From Candidatus Omnitrophota bacterium (GTDB lineage: Bacteria; Omnitrophota; Gorgyraeia; 2-01-FULL-45-10): a stretch of 35,943 nucleotides of DNA. Below, in pieces: positions 1 through 9,945 of this stretch. Positions within the stretch are counted from its first letter, which is position 1. Every line of letters begins with the position of its first letter. The stretch spans positions 1 to 35,943 of the forward strand of contig JAQVUX010000005.1 of the NCBI GenBank assembly GCA_028699255.1, in the 5' to 3' direction. Position numbers and translations under genes: made by a program. Below the pieces are notes generated by a model. The model ran no database searches, was not told where the DNA came from, and was given only the letters and a program-made list of their open reading frames with translations.

Positions 1-469
1 CCTGCCGCGCCGTAAACTTCCCCGTATCGATAACATGATCGGATTTCGCGTACAACGGAGCGCGCTTAGCAAGAAGCATGCGTATTTTGAGTTTCGGATC
101 CTCGTCGTTGAGGAGCGGACGGTGTTTATACTTCTTCGTGCGCTCCATCACTGTCCCTTCGTCGGCAGTAAGGCAGATGACGATACCCGCCGCCTTCAGG
201 TTGACGAGGTTCTCTTCCCGTATGACGACCCCGCCGCCGGTATCGATCACGAGCCCATCCTGCCCGGAGACTTCGCGGACAACCTGGCTTTCGATATCGC
301 GGAAATAGTCCTCGCCCTCCTCGGTAAATATCTCATTTATGGTGCGCTTCTCGCGCTTTTCTATGAGATCATCGATAGAGACGTAACGCATGCCAAGTTT
401 ATCGGCAAGCTGTATCGCTATCGTGGTCTTCCCTGTGCCCATGAATCCGATCAGAACTATATTTTTCAT
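1..469 (-). CDS. aroK: Shikimate kinase, C-terminus cut by window edge
   Basis: Phosphorylates shikimate to shikimate-3-phosphate with ATP, a cytoplasmic step of the chorismate pathway. Reading the minus strand from the ATG at 467-469 gives 156 codons before the window ends; family members are about 165-180 residues, so only a short C-terminal piece is missing. The protein opens MKNIVLIGFMGTGKTT, with the Walker A loop at residues 8-16. Next come the shikimate-binding Asp (SIDD), the YFRDIE arginine, a GGG motif near residue 80, the lid segment HRPLL and the late RAPLY arginine. Its ATG shares one base with the TAA of aroC, so the two are translationally coupled. Identification is secure. Confidence 0.95.
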   Translation of the reverse strand, partial: MKNIVLIGFMGTGKTTIAIQLADKLGMRYVSIDDLIEKREKRTINEIFTEEGEDYFRDIESQVVREVSGQDGLVIDTGGGVVIREENLVNLKAAGIVICLTADEGTVMERTKKYKHRPLLNDEDPKLKIRMLLAKRAPLYAKSDHVIDTGKFTARQ

Positions 470-1593
470 TAAATTTTCCTGACCTGCTCCATATATCCGC
501 GATAATTGCGTTTAATCTCTGTAATCGAATCGCCGCTGAACTTCTCGATGAACGCGTTGGCGACCGCGACAGCCACTACGGCCTCGCCCACCACGCCCGC
601 CGCGGGAACCGCGCAGACATCACTACGCTCCACCGTCGCTTTGAATGCCTTCTTCGTCTTTATATTGACGCTGACCAGAGGCTTCTTAAGTGTGGCTATC
701 GGCTTCATGGCCGCGTGTATCATGATATCTTCGCCATTCGTCATGCCGCCCTCAATCCCACCGGCATTATTCGTCTTTCTGTAAAAGCCGCGCGCCTTCG
801 AGTAAAATATTTCATCGTGGACAGCTGAGCCGCGACGCTCGGCGGTTCTAAAACCTTCGCCGAACCCAACCGCTTTGATCGCCTGTATCGACATGACAGC
901 GCCGGCAAGAATGCTGTCGAGCCGCCTATCGTGCTGGGTATGACTGCCGAGTCCGGGCGGAACGCCGTTGACGACGACCTCAAAAATTCCTCCGAGGGTA
1001 TCGCCGGAGGCCATCGCCATGTCGATATCCTTGCACATAAGCCGCGACGCCGCGGGATCGGCGCACCGCACCGCCGACTTTTCAGAAAGCGTAACGATCT
1101 GCGAAAACCCCAGGCTGTTGGGGCGCGACTGGACATTCCCGATCGCGGTAACGTGGCTCGTTACACGAATGCCGAATTCGGCCAAAAGTAGCTTGCAGAC
1201 AGCCCCCACACCGACTCTCGAAACGGTCTCCCTCGCGCTCGCGCGTTCCAGGACATTGCGCATATCCTCGAAATCATACTTCATCGCACCCGCAAGATCC
1301 GCGTGCCCGGGACGCGGATGCAGGATCACTGGTAGTTCCTCTATGGACTGGTCGACATTCTCTATCATAAGCGATATGGGACTGCCTATAGTGCGCGAGC
1401 GCCGCAGGCCGGAGAGTATCTGTATCTTGTCCGCCTCGATCTTCATGCGTCCGCCCCGGCCATAGCCGGCCATCCGCCGCGCGAGCTCCCGGTTTATAAC
1501 TGCTTCGTCAACCTTCAGCCCCGCCGGCATCCCGTCTAAGATCGCGAGCATACACTTTCCGTGTGACTCACCGCTTGTAAGATAGCGCAACAT
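469..1593 (-). CDS. aroC: Chorismate synthase
   Basis: Converts 5-enolpyruvylshikimate-3-phosphate to chorismate, using reduced FMN as catalyst. Signature blocks are all visible: GESHG at the N-terminus, RPGHADLAG, the ARETVSRVG block, GGIEGGMTNG, and the C-terminal RSDVCAVPAAGVV. I chose the ATG at 1593 (374 residues) over the ATG two codons upstream at 1599. A GGGAG Shine-Dalgarno sits six bases before 1593 but directly abuts 1599, and the family normally begins only a few residues before the GxSHG motif. It lies between the prepilin peptidase gene (a gap of about 77 bases holding a palindromic repeat) and aroK (one-base overlap). EPSP synthase, the step before it, is not in the window. Confidence 0.96.
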   Translation of the reverse strand: MLRYLTSGESHGKCMLAILDGMPAGLKVDEAVINRELARRMAGYGRGGRMKIEADKIQILSGLRRSRTIGSPISLMIENVDQSIEELPVILHPRPGHADLAGAMKYDFEDMRNVLERASARETVSRVGVGAVCKLLLAEFGIRVTSHVTAIGNVQSRPNSLGFSQIVTLSEKSAVRCADPAASRLMCKDIDMAMASGDTLGGIFEVVVNGVPPGLGSHTQHDRRLDSILAGAVMSIQAIKAVGFGEGFRTAERRGSAVHDEIFYSKARGFYRKTNNAGGIEGGMTNGEDIMIHAAMKPIATLKKPLVSVNIKTKKAFKATVERSDVCAVPAAGVVGEAVVAVAVANAFIEKFSGDSITEIKRNYRGYMEQVRKI

Positions 1594-1625
1594 AGTCATC
1601 TCCCATGTCTTATAGATAACCTTCT

Positions 1626-1656
1626 GTCAACCGCGTAGGTAACCTGCGCGGTTGAC
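1626..1656. repeat. 31-bp palindromic repeat, copy 1 (REP-like)
   Basis: Imperfect inverted repeat with 15-base arms (GTCAACCGCGTAGGT / ACCTGCGCGGTTGAC) around one central base; one arm position is a G-T wobble. A copy differing only at the central base lies at 22249-22279, and a related, rearranged copy lies at 6473-6522. It sits in the gap between the prepilin peptidase gene and aroC. There is no following T-run, so it looks more like a dispersed REP-type element than a terminator. Confidence 0.8.
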
Positions 1657-1670
1657 GCGGTTATCTCAGG

Positions 1671-2456
1671 TTAAATTATCCCGCCGAAAAACATACTCAG
1701 TATCTGATTTCCGAAAAATATCGCTATTATCACCGCCAGCGAAAGGAACGGGCCGTATGGTATCGTTTCGGCGCCGCTCCGGATCTTGGAAATAATTCCC
1801 GGTATTACTCCGAGAAACGGCGCTATGAAAAACGTCAGCAGTACCAGTTTTAATCCGATGATCGAGCCTACAAACGCCATCAATTTCACGTCGCCGCCGC
1901 CCATCGCCTCTTTCTTAAACATAACTTTGCCGGCAACGCCCAGAAGATATATGCTCCCGCCTCCGGCGACAGCGCCTATAACCGAATTAAGGAGCGCCTT
2001 CATCCTGGCGGCCTCGCCAAGTATCGACGGGAACGCGAACGCCAGCGCAAGCCCAACCACTGCTCCGCCTATCGATATTTCGTCAGGTATCTCCTGTATC
2101 TCAAAATCAACGAATGTCGCGACGACTAATCCGCACGACATTACGGAATATGCCAAAAATTTAGCGGTAACGCCGAATTTCAAGAATAGCGCCGCGAGTA
2201 AAATCGCCGTCACCATCTCGACGATCGGGTACCTGAAAGATATCTTTGTCTTGCAAAACCTGCATTTCCCGCCCAGAACGATAAAGCTTACGACCGGGAT
2301 ATTGTCGTACCAGGCTATATCCTTTTCGCACGCCGGGCAATGGGACGCCGGGAATACGATGGACTTACCCTTCGGCATCCTGTACATGCAGACATTCAGA
2401 AAGCTTCCGATAAGCAAACCGAAGATAAACACAAAAACCGTTGTTAATATATACAT
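1671..2456 (-). CDS. pilD: Type IV prepilin peptidase / N-methyltransferase (A24 family)
   Basis: Integral membrane aspartic protease that cleaves type IV prepilin (or type II pseudopilin) leaders and N-methylates the new N-terminus. The 261-residue protein starts with a membrane segment (residues 3-22, ending LIGSFLNVCMYR). It then carries the cytoplasmic zinc-type cysteine quartet C40-x2-C43 and C65-x2-C68, followed by several hydrophobic helices. The two catalytic aspartates fit VDFEIQEIPDE and the conserved GGGDVKLM motif near residue 190. Start: ATG with AGGAG four bases upstream, inside the aroE tail. It sits between aroE and aroC, far from any pilus gene in this window; placement in an amino-acid operon probably reflects co-transcription, not shared function. 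Confidence 0.93.
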   Translation of the reverse strand: MYILTTVFVFIFGLLIGSFLNVCMYRMPKGKSIVFPASHCPACEKDIAWYDNIPVVSFIVLGGKCRFCKTKISFRYPIVEMVTAILLAALFLKFGVTAKFLAYSVMSCGLVVATFVDFEIQEIPDEISIGGAVVGLALAFAFPSILGEAARMKALLNSVIGAVAGGGSIYLLGVAGKVMFKKEAMGGGDVKLMAFVGSIIGLKLVLLTFFIAPFLGVIPGIISKIRSGAETIPYGPFLSLAVIIAIFFGNQILSMFFGGII

Positions 2457-2466
2457 CTGGCTCCTG

Positions 2467-3342
2467 TTACTTACTACCTACTGCTCGAGCTGATTCTCTC
2501 AGAGCTTCTTTGAGCGCCTTCCTCATCACACCGACCGGCGCCTTCGCCCCAGTCCATATCTCGAAAGCTATCGCCCCCTGATACAGAAGCATCCCCAGCC
2601 CCGTGGACGCGTGCAGTTTCAGCCGCGTCGCTTCTTTGACGAGCTGGGTCGACGGACGGTTATACACGAGGTCATAGACGTACTGCCCACGCCGCAGTAA
2701 CGCCGTATCTACCGGCGACGGATCCGCATCCTTCATCCCGACCGGAGTCGTGTTGACCACAAGGGCCGAACATTTAAGCGCGTCGTTATACTCACCCCGC
2801 TCCACGACGACGAGCCGCGCCGGGTCGTAATATTTCCCATAATGCGCTTTTAGATCTCTGGTCTTCGTCCTGTCCACATCGAATACGTATATCTTTTTAG
2901 GGCCGTTGCCCAGATACATAATGCACGCGTGCGCCGCTCCGCCGGCACCTAAGAAAAACGCGGTTTTACCTTCCGGCTCGAACCCCAGATCCTCGACCAG
3001 CGACCGGTAAAATCCCGGGCCATCCGTATTGTAACCGCAAATAGACCCGTCCCCGGCGACCTTTACGGTATTGACAGCGCCGAGCCGCCTGGCATTCTCG
3101 TCGAGAGAGCCGGCGCGTTCGATATATTCCTTTGCTTTTATCTTATGGGGGACCGTTACGTTGAATCCGGAGATATTTACGGCGGGGGCATCCTTTAAAA
3201 AATCGTTCAGTTTTTCCGGCTCGACATCATAGAGAAGATATTCGGCGTCTATGCCAAGCGCGTGAAAGGCCGCGCCCTGCATAGCGGGCGAAAGCGAATG
3301 CCGGACGGGATGGCCGATAATTCCGTATTTTAATTTTGCCAT
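2467..3342 (-). CDS. aroE: Shikimate dehydrogenase (NADP+)
   Basis: Reduces 3-dehydroshikimate to shikimate with NADPH. The 291-residue protein has the standard two-domain layout. The N-terminal substrate domain contains GIIGHPVRHSLSPAMQ and the catalytic-lysine block FNVTVPHK. It is followed by the GYNTDGPGF motif. The Rossmann domain begins at FFLGAGGAAHA. The C-terminal YQGAIAFEIWTG block is also typical. Its start codon directly abuts the leuA stop (3343-3345), and 10 bases separate its stop from the prepilin peptidase gene. Length and motifs agree with AroE rather than the quinate/shikimate YdiB branch, though that cannot be excluded by eye. Confidence 0.95.
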   Translation of the reverse strand: MAKLKYGIIGHPVRHSLSPAMQGAAFHALGIDAEYLLYDVEPEKLNDFLKDAPAVNISGFNVTVPHKIKAKEYIERAGSLDENARRLGAVNTVKVAGDGSICGYNTDGPGFYRSLVEDLGFEPEGKTAFFLGAGGAAHACIMYLGNGPKKIYVFDVDRTKTRDLKAHYGKYYDPARLVVVERGEYNDALKCSALVVNTTPVGMKDADPSPVDTALLRRGQYVYDLVYNRPSTQLVKEATRLKLHASTGLGMLLYQGAIAFEIWTGAKAPVGVMRKALKEALRESARAVGSK

Positions 3343-4857
3343 TTACTGTCTTTTGTAAACGAGCTTATTTGCGGCGCTTAAATACGCCTTAACACTGGCT
3401 TCGATAATATCGGTAGATGCGCCGCGGCCGGAGACAATATTGCCCTTCGACGATATCTTAATCAAAACCTCGCCTAACGCGTCCTTACCGCTCGTGACAC
3501 TCCGTATTTGATAGTCGAGTAGCTTGCCGGTCAGGCCGGTGATCTTATCAATCGCCTTGTAACAGGCGTCGACAGGGCCGTCCCCGCTCGAGGATGCCTC
3601 GAGTATTTTGTTATCGAATTTCAATTTTATGCTGGCGGTGGGCTTCACCTGGTCGCCGGACGAGATATAAAAATGCGCCAACCGGAACTTCTCCGGCATA
3701 CGCGATATCTCCTCGTCCACGATAGCTTCGAGATCCTCGTCGAAGACTTCCTTCTTCTTATCTGCCAGGTTCTTGAACCGGTCGAACGCCACCTCTATCT
3801 GCTCTTTATTCAGGGTGAATCCGAGCTTCTTCAGTTGTTCCGCAAAGGCGTGCCTGCCGGAATGCTTGCCCAGCACAAAACGTGTCTCCTCGAATCCGAC
3901 ATCTTCGGGCCGCATTATCTCGTAGGTCGTCCTCTCCTTCATGACACCGTCCTGATGTATGCCGGACTCGTGGCTGAAGGCATTTGAACCGACGATCGCT
4001 TTATTAGCCTGCACGGCCATGCCGGTCAATTTCGACACCATCCGGCTCGTCTTGTATAATTCTGTAGTTTTGATGCCGGTGGTCATGCCTTTAAATATAT
4101 CGTTTCGCGTCTTTATAGCCATGACGATCTCTTCTAAGGAAGCGTTGCCGGCCCTCTCGCCCAGGCCGTTTATCGTGCATTCTATCTGCCCGGCGCCATT
4201 CAACACGGCTGAGAGTGAATTAGCCACACCCAGCCCCAGGTCGTTATGGCAATGGACGCTAATAACGCACTTTTCGATATTCGGCACATTATTCTTTAAG
4301 CCTTTGATTATCTCTGCAAATTCGAACGGCGTCGTGTAACCGACCGTATCGGGAATATTCATCGTCGTAGCTCCGGCGTCTATAGCCGCCTCGACTACTT
4401 TACACAAAAATCCGATATCGGTTCGCGAAGCGTCTTCTGCGGAAAACTCGATGTCGCGGCATTTACGGCGGGCGTATTTCACGCTCGCGACCGCCAACTT
4501 TAATATCTCATCCTCGGCCTTCTTTAATTTATACTTCATGTGTATCTTCGAGGTCGCCAGGAAGACGTGGACACGCGGCCGGCCGGATGCCTTCACGGCA
4601 TCGTAAGCGGCGTCTATATCCTTTTCGATAGCGCGAGCTAAGCCACATATGACAGGCCCCTTCACCTCCCGGGCTACCGCCCGGACACTTTCAAAGTCGC
4701 CGGGGCTGGATATGGGAAAACCCGCCTCAATAACGTCGACGCCCAAGACAGCCAGTTGCCTGGCTATCTCGAGCTTCTCGTTAATATTGAGACTGGCGCC
4801 CGGCGATTGCTCGCCATCGCGCAGTGTCGTATCGAATATTATTATTTTCTCACTCAT
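3343..4857 (-). CDS. leuA: 2-isopropylmalate synthase
   Basis: First committed step of leucine synthesis: condenses acetyl-CoA with 2-ketoisovalerate. The 504-residue protein begins with the HMGL-type TIM barrel ([15 protein letters not shown]; metal/catalytic [13 protein letters not shown]), followed by a linker region. From about residue 385 it has the LeuA allosteric C-terminal domain, where leucine feedback would act. Length matches the bacterial LeuA type of about 510 residues. Homocitrate and citramalate synthases share the fold, but the neighbouring ilv genes and the full-length regulatory domain favour LeuA. An AGGA seven bases upstream supports the ATG at 4857. It sits downstream of ilvC, which supplies a precursor of its ketoacid substrate. 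leuB, leuC and leuD are not in this window. Confidence 0.93.
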   Translation of the reverse strand: MSEKIIIFDTTLRDGEQSPGASLNINEKLEIARQLAVLGVDVIEAGFPISSPGDFESVRAVAREVKGPVICGLARAIEKDIDAAYDAVKASGRPRVHVFLATSKIHMKYKLKKAEDEILKLAVASVKYARRKCRDIEFSAEDASRTDIGFLCKVVEAAIDAGATTMNIPDTVGYTTPFEFAEIIKGLKNNVPNIEKCVISVHCHNDLGLGVANSLSAVLNGAGQIECTINGLGERAGNASLEEIVMAIKTRNDIFKGMTTGIKTTELYKTSRMVSKLTGMAVQANKAIVGSNAFSHESGIHQDGVMKERTTYEIMRPEDVGFEETRFVLGKHSGRHAFAEQLKKLGFTLNKEQIEVAFDRFKNLADKKKEVFDEDLEAIVDEEISRMPEKFRLAHFYISSGDQVKPTASIKLKFDNKILEASSSGDGPVDACYKAIDKITGLTGKLLDYQIRSVTSGKDALGEVLIKISSKGNIVSGRGASTDIIEASVKAYLSAANKLVYKRQ

Positions 4858-4881
4858 AACGCCATCCTGTTATCGAGGTAT

Positions 4882-4914
4882 TCGTGCTTAAGCTACGGCC
4901 GAAGCGAAGCACGA
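4882..4914. repeat. Imperfect hairpin between ilvC and leuA
   Basis: Arms TCGTGCTT and AAGCACGA are perfectly complementary, and the inner parts pair with one bulge and mismatches. It lies in the 68-base ilvC-leuA gap. There is no clear T-run on the minus strand, so I read it as a REP-type or mRNA-processing hairpin rather than a terminator. Confidence 0.55.
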
Positions 4915-4925
4915 TGCCGAGATCT

Positions 4926-5918
4926 TTATTTTTCCATCCATGGCATCATCTTGCGCAGATCCGAACCGACCTTCTCTATCCTGTGGGCGCACTCGCTTTT
5001 CAGGATCGAATTATAGTTGGGCCTGCCATCCTCGTTCTCTTTTATCCATTCTCTGGCAAATTTGCCGCTCTTTATCTCTTTGAGTATCTTCTGCATAACC
5101 TTACGCGTCTTGTCGGTTATTATTCTCTTGCCACGAGTAATATCGCCGTAGCACGCCGTGTTAGAAACTCTCGAACGCATCCCGCTGATACCTTTTTCCT
5201 GTATAAGGTCGGTGATGAGCTTGAGCTCGTGAAGAACCTCGAAATACGCGATCTCCGGCTGATATCCGGCATCGACCAGCGTATCGAATCCCGCTTTAAT
5301 AAGCTCAGACGCGCCGCCGCATAACACTGCCTGCTCGCCAAAAAGATCCGTCTCAGTCTCCTCTTCAAACGTCGTCTCGATGACACCGGCCCTGGTCCCG
5401 CCGATACCTTTCGCGTAAGCGAGCGCGACATTCTTAGCGTTACCCGTCGCGTCCTGATACACGGCCACAAGACATGGAACACCCTTGCCCTCTTCGTACA
5501 TCCTGCGCACCAACGCGCCCGGGCCCTTCGGAGCGACCATGATAACGTCAATCTTCTTCGACGGCTTTATCTGCTTAAACCTTATGTTAAAACCGTGGGA
5601 GAATAAAAGCGCCTTGCCCTTCGTCATGTTCTCCATGATGTCGTTTTTGTACACTTTCGCCTGAACATGGTCCTCGGTCAATATCTGGATCACCTGGGCC
5701 TCTTTCGATGCCTCCTTAGCGGACACCGGATTAAACCCGTCTTTCTTCGCCTGTTCGAAATTCGCCGTCCCGGGCAATTCGCTTACTATCACATCGAGAC
5801 CTGAATCGCGCAGATTCAAACTCTGGGCGCGCCCCTGTATGCCGTATCCGATAACGGCTATCTTTTTACCTTTCAATAAATTTAAATCCGCGTCCTTATC
5901 ATAATAAATCTTTGCCAT
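4926..5918 (-). CDS. ilvC: Ketol-acid reductoisomerase, class I
   Basis: Isomerises and reduces acetolactate / acetohydroxybutyrate to dihydroxyacids (valine, isoleucine and leucine synthesis) with Mg2+ and a nicotinamide cofactor. The 330-residue length is the short class I form. The Rossmann motif is GYGIQGRAQ at residues 24-32; metal-binding and active-site blocks [12 protein letters not shown] and [11 protein letters not shown] are intact. The cofactor-selecting loop at residues 46-54 reads SELPGTANF and lacks the usual NADPH-phosphate pattern (Arg plus two Ser/Thr spaced as RxxSxS); see findings. An AAGGAG ten bases before the ATG supports the start. It lies 23 bases after ilvN. Confidence 0.96.
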   Translation of the reverse strand: MAKIYYDKDADLNLLKGKKIAVIGYGIQGRAQSLNLRDSGLDVIVSELPGTANFEQAKKDGFNPVSAKEASKEAQVIQILTEDHVQAKVYKNDIMENMTKGKALLFSHGFNIRFKQIKPSKKIDVIMVAPKGPGALVRRMYEEGKGVPCLVAVYQDATGNAKNVALAYAKGIGGTRAGVIETTFEEETETDLFGEQAVLCGGASELIKAGFDTLVDAGYQPEIAYFEVLHELKLITDLIQEKGISGMRSRVSNTACYGDITRGKRIITDKTRKVMQKILKEIKSGKFAREWIKENEDGRPNYNSILKSECAHRIEKVGSDLRKMMPWMEK

Positions 5919-5941
5919 TGCCTTACTGCTCCTTTCTTTGT

Positions 5942-6457
5942 TTACTCATTAACCTCGGGTTTTCCCTCGGTCTTCAAATCTTTGTCTTCTATGCTCATCG
6001 CGATCCTGCCCGTCCTGACCACCTCCATTATCCCGAACGGCCGAAGAAGCTCGAGTATCGCATTTATCTTCGTCTGGTCGCCCTTAGCGGCTAAGCTTAT
6101 CGACTTTGCGCCCGCGTTCTCAATCTCGGCGCCGAGAGACTCTATCGCCTCGAGAACTTCCCTGCGATTTTTAGTCGTAACCGCTACTTTAACAAGTATA
6201 AGCTCTCTGTCGATAAAATCGCCCTCTTTAAAATCGACAACTTTTATCGTATCGATAAGCTTGTTTAATTGCTTCTTAACCTGGTCGAGCGTCCTGTCGT
6301 CGCCTTTGACGACTATCGTCATCCTGGAGACGGACGGATCCTCCGTCTCGCCGACCGCAAGTGACGATATATTGAAACCGCGCGCGCTGAATAACCCGGC
6401 TATGCGGGCAAGAACACCGAACTTATTTTCGACTAAAACCGAAATTGTGTGTTTCAT
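5942..6457 (-). CDS. ilvN: Acetolactate synthase small (regulatory) subunit
   Basis: Regulatory partner of the catalytic subunit encoded just upstream, IlvB; binds valine and activates the enzyme. The 171-residue protein starts with an ACT domain ([25 protein letters not shown]). A second ACT-like half follows, with the conserved RELILVKVA segment near residue 83. Length matches the IlvH/IlvN small subunits of about 160-175 residues. Start: ATG with AGGGG seven bases upstream. The 77-base gap to ilvB is filled by a palindromic repeat, so translation of the two subunits is not overlapped as it is in many genomes. The symbol ilvN or ilvH would both be acceptable. Confidence 0.95.
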   Translation of the reverse strand: MKHTISVLVENKFGVLARIAGLFSARGFNISSLAVGETEDPSVSRMTIVVKGDDRTLDQVKKQLNKLIDTIKVVDFKEGDFIDRELILVKVAVTTKNRREVLEAIESLGAEIENAGAKSISLAAKGDQTKINAILELLRPFGIMEVVRTGRIAMSIEDKDLKTEGKPEVNE

Positions 6458-6472
6458 AATTCGACCCCTGGT

Positions 6473-6522
6473 TAACCGCGCAGGTTGGCCTGCGTTAACC
6501 CGGCAGATAACCTGCGCGGTTA
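6473..6522. repeat. Palindromic repeat between ilvB and ilvN (REP-like, divergent copy)
   Basis: Fourteen-base perfect inverted arms (TAACCGCGCAGGTT / AACCTGCGCGGTTA) flank a 22-base centre that itself contains a GTTAAC and CCTGC mirror. The arm core ACCGCG(C/T)AGGT is shared with the 31-bp repeats at 1626 and 22249. It lies inside an operon, so it is more likely a REP-like element or RNA-stability hairpin than a terminator. Confidence 0.75.
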
Positions 6523-6534
6523 TCCCCGACGTTC

Positions 6535-8211
6535 CTACGCCAACCCTCCACCGATCATCTTATTTATCGCCTGCCCCGCCGGAACCATCGGGAACACATT
6601 CTCTTCCTCCTCGACGTGAAAATCAAGGAATACGGTATTGTCCGTCTTAAGCGCGCGGGCGATCGCCGCCTTAACCTCGCTCTTTTTCGTAACCCTGATG
6701 CCTACAGCGCCGTAACTCTCCGCCAGTTTCAAGAAGTCCGGGCACATCCCGCCAAGCGTGGTATAGGAATAGCGCTTTTTGTAAAAGAGCTCCTGCCATT
6801 GCCTGACCATGCCGAGATATCCGTTATTCAATATCGCAACCTTGATGGGAAGTTTGTTAATGACCGCCGTCGCGAGCTCCTGGATATTCATCTGTATCGA
6901 GCCGTCGCCGGCTATGTCGAATACGGTCGCTTTCGGCATACCGATCTGCGCGCCGATAGCGGCCGGGAAACCGTACCCCATCGTCCCGAGCCCGCCCGAC
7001 GAGAGCAGTGTCCGCGGCTTCAGGAACTTATAGAACTGCGCCGCCCACATCTGGTGTTGTCCTACCTCGGTACAGATAATAGCGTCGCCTTTCGTGGCGC
7101 GCCATATCTCCTCGAGTACGTATTGCGGACGGAGCTTGTCGTCGTCTTTGTAGGCGAGCGGATGTTTCTTTTTCCATTCTTCAACCCGTTTTATCCAATC
7201 CTTCGTATCCGGCGGCTTCACGGCCTTCAGAAGGCATTTTAATATCGTCTTCGCATCCCCGACTATAGGTATATCGACATCGACCGATTTCGAAACGCTC
7301 GACGGATCGATATCGATATGGATGACTTTAGCGTGCGGGGCAAATTCATCGACCTTGCCCGTAACCCTGTCGTCGAACCTTGCGCCGACGGAGATGATGA
7401 GATCCGATTCCATTATGGAATGGTTCGCGTAAGCGGTTCCGTGCATGCCGAGCATGCCGAGCGCCAATTTATGGTCCTGAGGGAAAGCTCCGAGCCCTAA
7501 AAGCGTCATCGTAACCGGTATGTTATTTTTAATAGCAAGCTCGCGCACCTCTTCCGATGCCCCGGAAGTTATGGCGCCGCCGCCCACGTAGAGTATCGGC
7601 CTCTTCGATTCCGAGATCGCCTTCGCCGCGCGTTTTATCTGGCCCGGATGGCCTTCATACGTCGGCTTGTAACCGCGAAGCTCGACGCGATCCGGATATT
7701 TAAAGTCCGCTTCCTGCTGTTGAATGTCGCTGGGCAGATCTATCAGGACGGGCCCCGGCCTGCCGGTCGAAGCTATGTGGAACGCCTCTTTAACAATGCG
7801 CGCCAGGTCTTTTATGTCCTCGACCAAGTAATTATGTTTTGTAATTGGCCGCGTTATGCCTGTGATATCCGCTTCCTGGAACGCGTCGTTGCCTATCAAA
7901 AAGGATTTGACCTGGCCTGTGATCGCGACCATCGGAACGGAGTCCATGTACGCGGTGGCTATGCCGGTGACAAGGTTTGTGGCGCCCGGGCCCGACGTGG
8001 CTAAGCAGACCCCGACCTTGCCGGTCGCGCGGGCATAACCGTCGGCCGCGTGCGCCGCCCCCTGCTCGTGGCGCGTCAGTATCAGCTTGACCGGTGAATC
8101 GTAAAGAGCGTCGAAAATGGGCAAAACTTGTCCGCCCGGGTAGCCGAATATTACATCGACACCTTCTTTCTTCAACGACTCGATCAGTATGTTAGCGCCT
8201 GTCAGTTTCAT
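6535..8211 (-). CDS. ilvB: Acetolactate synthase large (catalytic) subunit
   Basis: ThDP-dependent condensation of two pyruvates to acetolactate (or pyruvate plus 2-ketobutyrate). The 558-residue protein has the catalytic-glutamate segment [17 protein letters not shown] near residue 45. A central FAD/DHS-like domain follows, then the ThDP site running from GDGSIQMN to [14 protein letters not shown]. These are AHAS features, as distinct from related oxidases and decarboxylases. The Shine-Dalgarno is weak (GGA six bases before the ATG), and a perfect 32-bp palindrome sits just upstream, which could affect initiation. Downstream is its small subunit, ilvN. Confidence 0.96.
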   Translation of the reverse strand: MKLTGANILIESLKKEGVDVIFGYPGGQVLPIFDALYDSPVKLILTRHEQGAAHAADGYARATGKVGVCLATSGPGATNLVTGIATAYMDSVPMVAITGQVKSFLIGNDAFQEADITGITRPITKHNYLVEDIKDLARIVKEAFHIASTGRPGPVLIDLPSDIQQQEADFKYPDRVELRGYKPTYEGHPGQIKRAAKAISESKRPILYVGGGAITSGASEEVRELAIKNNIPVTMTLLGLGAFPQDHKLALGMLGMHGTAYANHSIMESDLIISVGARFDDRVTGKVDEFAPHAKVIHIDIDPSSVSKSVDVDIPIVGDAKTILKCLLKAVKPPDTKDWIKRVEEWKKKHPLAYKDDDKLRPQYVLEEIWRATKGDAIICTEVGQHQMWAAQFYKFLKPRTLLSSGGLGTMGYGFPAAIGAQIGMPKATVFDIAGDGSIQMNIQELATAVINKLPIKVAILNNGYLGMVRQWQELFYKKRYSYTTLGGMCPDFLKLAESYGAVGIRVTKKSEVKAAIARALKTDNTVFLDFHVEEEENVFPMVPAGQAINKMIGGGLA

Positions 8212-8223
8212 AAGTTATCCACA

Positions 8224-8255
8224 GCCGTAGGGGAGGTTTAAACCTCCCCTACGGC
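8224..8255. repeat. Perfect 32-bp palindrome between ilvD and ilvB
   Basis: Sixteen-base arms (GCCGTAGGGGAGGTTT and its exact complement) meet at the centre. It fills most of the 51-base gap between ilvD and ilvB. Neither strand is followed by a T-run. Plausible roles are a REP-like element, a partial attenuator, or an mRNA hairpin setting the ratio of IlvD to IlvB. Confidence 0.75.
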
Positions 8256-8262
8256 CTCATAG

Positions 8263-9918
8263 TTATGCTTTAAGTATTGCTCCCTCTGACGCCGATGATA
8301 CAACTTTCGCGTATCGCGCGAGGTAGCCCTCTTTTTCCTTCAACTCGGGAGCCCTCCACGCCGCAAGGCGCCTCTTTATCTCATCCGGCGCAACCATAAG
8401 CTCAAGCTTTCTCGCCGGAATATCTATCTGTATCTCGTCTCCGTCCTGGATAATGGCTATCACGCCTCCGGCCTGCGCTTCCGGGGCGATGTGCCCGATG
8501 CACGGCCCCTGAGTCCCTCCGGAGAAACGCCCGTCGGTAATGAGCGCCACATCATCGGCCAGCCCCATCCCGACTATCGCGGCGGTCGGTGAGAGCATCT
8601 CTCTCATCCCCGGCCCGCCCTTCGGCCCTTCGTATCGGATTACGACGCAATCGCCTTTTTTGATCTTGCCTGCCATGATCGCCGCCATCGCCGCCTCTTC
8701 GGAATCATAAACTTTCGCCTTGCCATTAAAATGCATCATCGCCTCGGATACGGCCGTCTGTTTTATGACCGCTCCTTCGGGCGAAATATTGCCTTTCAGA
8801 ACCGCGATCCCGCCCTCTTTGTGATAAGCGTTCTTGTAATCGCGTATCACGTCTTCGTCGAGGATCTGGGCGTCGTTGGCTATCTGACTTATTGTCTTCG
8901 AACTGCACGTCATGATATCGTCAAGCTGGTTCTTCATCCGCTTCATTATCGCCGGGATACCGCCCGCAGAATCGAGATCCTCCATGAAATGATCGCCGCC
9001 CGGGAGGATATTTGATAAATGTGGTGTATGTTTCGATATCTCATCGAACATCTCTATCGGGATATCGACACCAAACTCTTTAGCCACAGCCATTATGTGT
9101 AAAACTGTATTCGTAGAGCCGCCGAGCGCCATATCGACTTTTATGGCATTCTCAAATGCCTCTTTCCTGCAGATCGTCCGCGGCAGGATGTTCCTGCGCA
9201 CAAGATTGACTATTCTTTCGCCGGATTCCTGCGCGATCCTGTCCTTCTTCGCGGAAACCGCCAATGCCGTCGCGCATCCGGGAACACTCATGCCGAGCGC
9301 CTCGGTCACGCACGCCATAGAGTTAGCCGTATACAGGCCCTGACAGGCGCCGGCGCCCGGGCATGCGCACATCTCAAGCGAGCTCAGTTCGTCCTGTGAA
9401 ATATCGCCTTTCTTAAACCTTCCGACCGCCTCAAACGTATCTTTGACGAGCGAGAGCCGCCTGCCGCGCAGGTTTCCGCTCATCATCGGCCCCGCCGTAA
9501 CGACGATCGACGGCACATTGAGCCGTCCGGCCGCCATAAGCATCCCTGGGGTGATCTTATCGCAATTCGTCAGGCAAACGAGCCCATCGAATTGATGCGC
9601 CTTCATGATACACTCGATCATGTCGGCGATAAGCTCGCGCGAAGCGAGCGAATATCTCATGCCTGTGTGGCCCATGGCAATGCCGTCGCATATGCCGGGC
9701 ACGCCGAAGAAGAACGGCACGCCTCCCGCCGCGGCTATCCCGCGCTCGATGAAGCGTTCAAGCCTGGCCATGTGTATATGGCCGGGGATAATATCAGTTC
9801 TGGACGTGGCAACCGCTATGAACGGCTTGGCCATATCCTCCTTGGACACGCCTGTAGCGTATAAAAGTGAGCGCGCCCCTGCGCGTTCGACACCTTTTTT
9901 TATCTTGTCACTTCGCAT
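8263..9918 (-). CDS. ilvD: Dihydroxy-acid dehydratase
   Basis: Dehydrates 2,3-dihydroxyacids to 2-ketoacids in valine and isoleucine synthesis, using an iron-sulfur cluster. The 551-residue protein carries the three expected cluster-cysteine regions: GVPGICDG near residue 72, [10 protein letters not shown] near 118, and [11 protein letters not shown] near 190. The C-terminal block [10 protein letters not shown] also fits the IlvD family, as opposed to phosphogluconate dehydratase (Edd), which is longer. It is the first gene of the operon: the promoter at 9946-9975 and a GGAGG at 9928-9932, nine bases before the ATG, precede it directly. Confidence 0.96.
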   Translation of the reverse strand: MRSDKIKKGVERAGARSLLYATGVSKEDMAKPFIAVATSRTDIIPGHIHMARLERFIERGIAAAGGVPFFFGVPGICDGIAMGHTGMRYSLASRELIADMIECIMKAHQFDGLVCLTNCDKITPGMLMAAGRLNVPSIVVTAGPMMSGNLRGRRLSLVKDTFEAVGRFKKGDISQDELSSLEMCACPGAGACQGLYTANSMACVTEALGMSVPGCATALAVSAKKDRIAQESGERIVNLVRRNILPRTICRKEAFENAIKVDMALGGSTNTVLHIMAVAKEFGVDIPIEMFDEISKHTPHLSNILPGGDHFMEDLDSAGGIPAIMKRMKNQLDDIMTCSSKTISQIANDAQILDEDVIRDYKNAYHKEGGIAVLKGNISPEGAVIKQTAVSEAMMHFNGKAKVYDSEEAAMAAIMAGKIKKGDCVVIRYEGPKGGPGMREMLSPTAAIVGMGLADDVALITDGRFSGGTQGPCIGHIAPEAQAGGVIAIIQDGDEIQIDIPARKLELMVAPDEIKRRLAAWRAPELKEKEGYLARYAKVVSSASEGAILKA

Positions 9919-9945
9919 ATAGAGGTACCTCCAAATAAGAATAGG

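Noticed and set aside
1786-2493. 235-codon plus-strand frame opposite the prepilin peptidase gene
   Set aside because: Its translation is Ser/Thr/Pro/Ile-rich antisense of a clear membrane protease and shows no family resemblance.
6616-7242. 208-codon plus-strand frame opposite ilvB
   Set aside because: Antisense of strongly conserved acetolactate synthase sequence; no recognisable motif.
9919-9945. A T-box or leader-peptide attenuator upstream of ilvD
   Set aside because: The predicted transcript leader is only about 20 bases and has no run of Ile, Val or Leu codons or a terminator.
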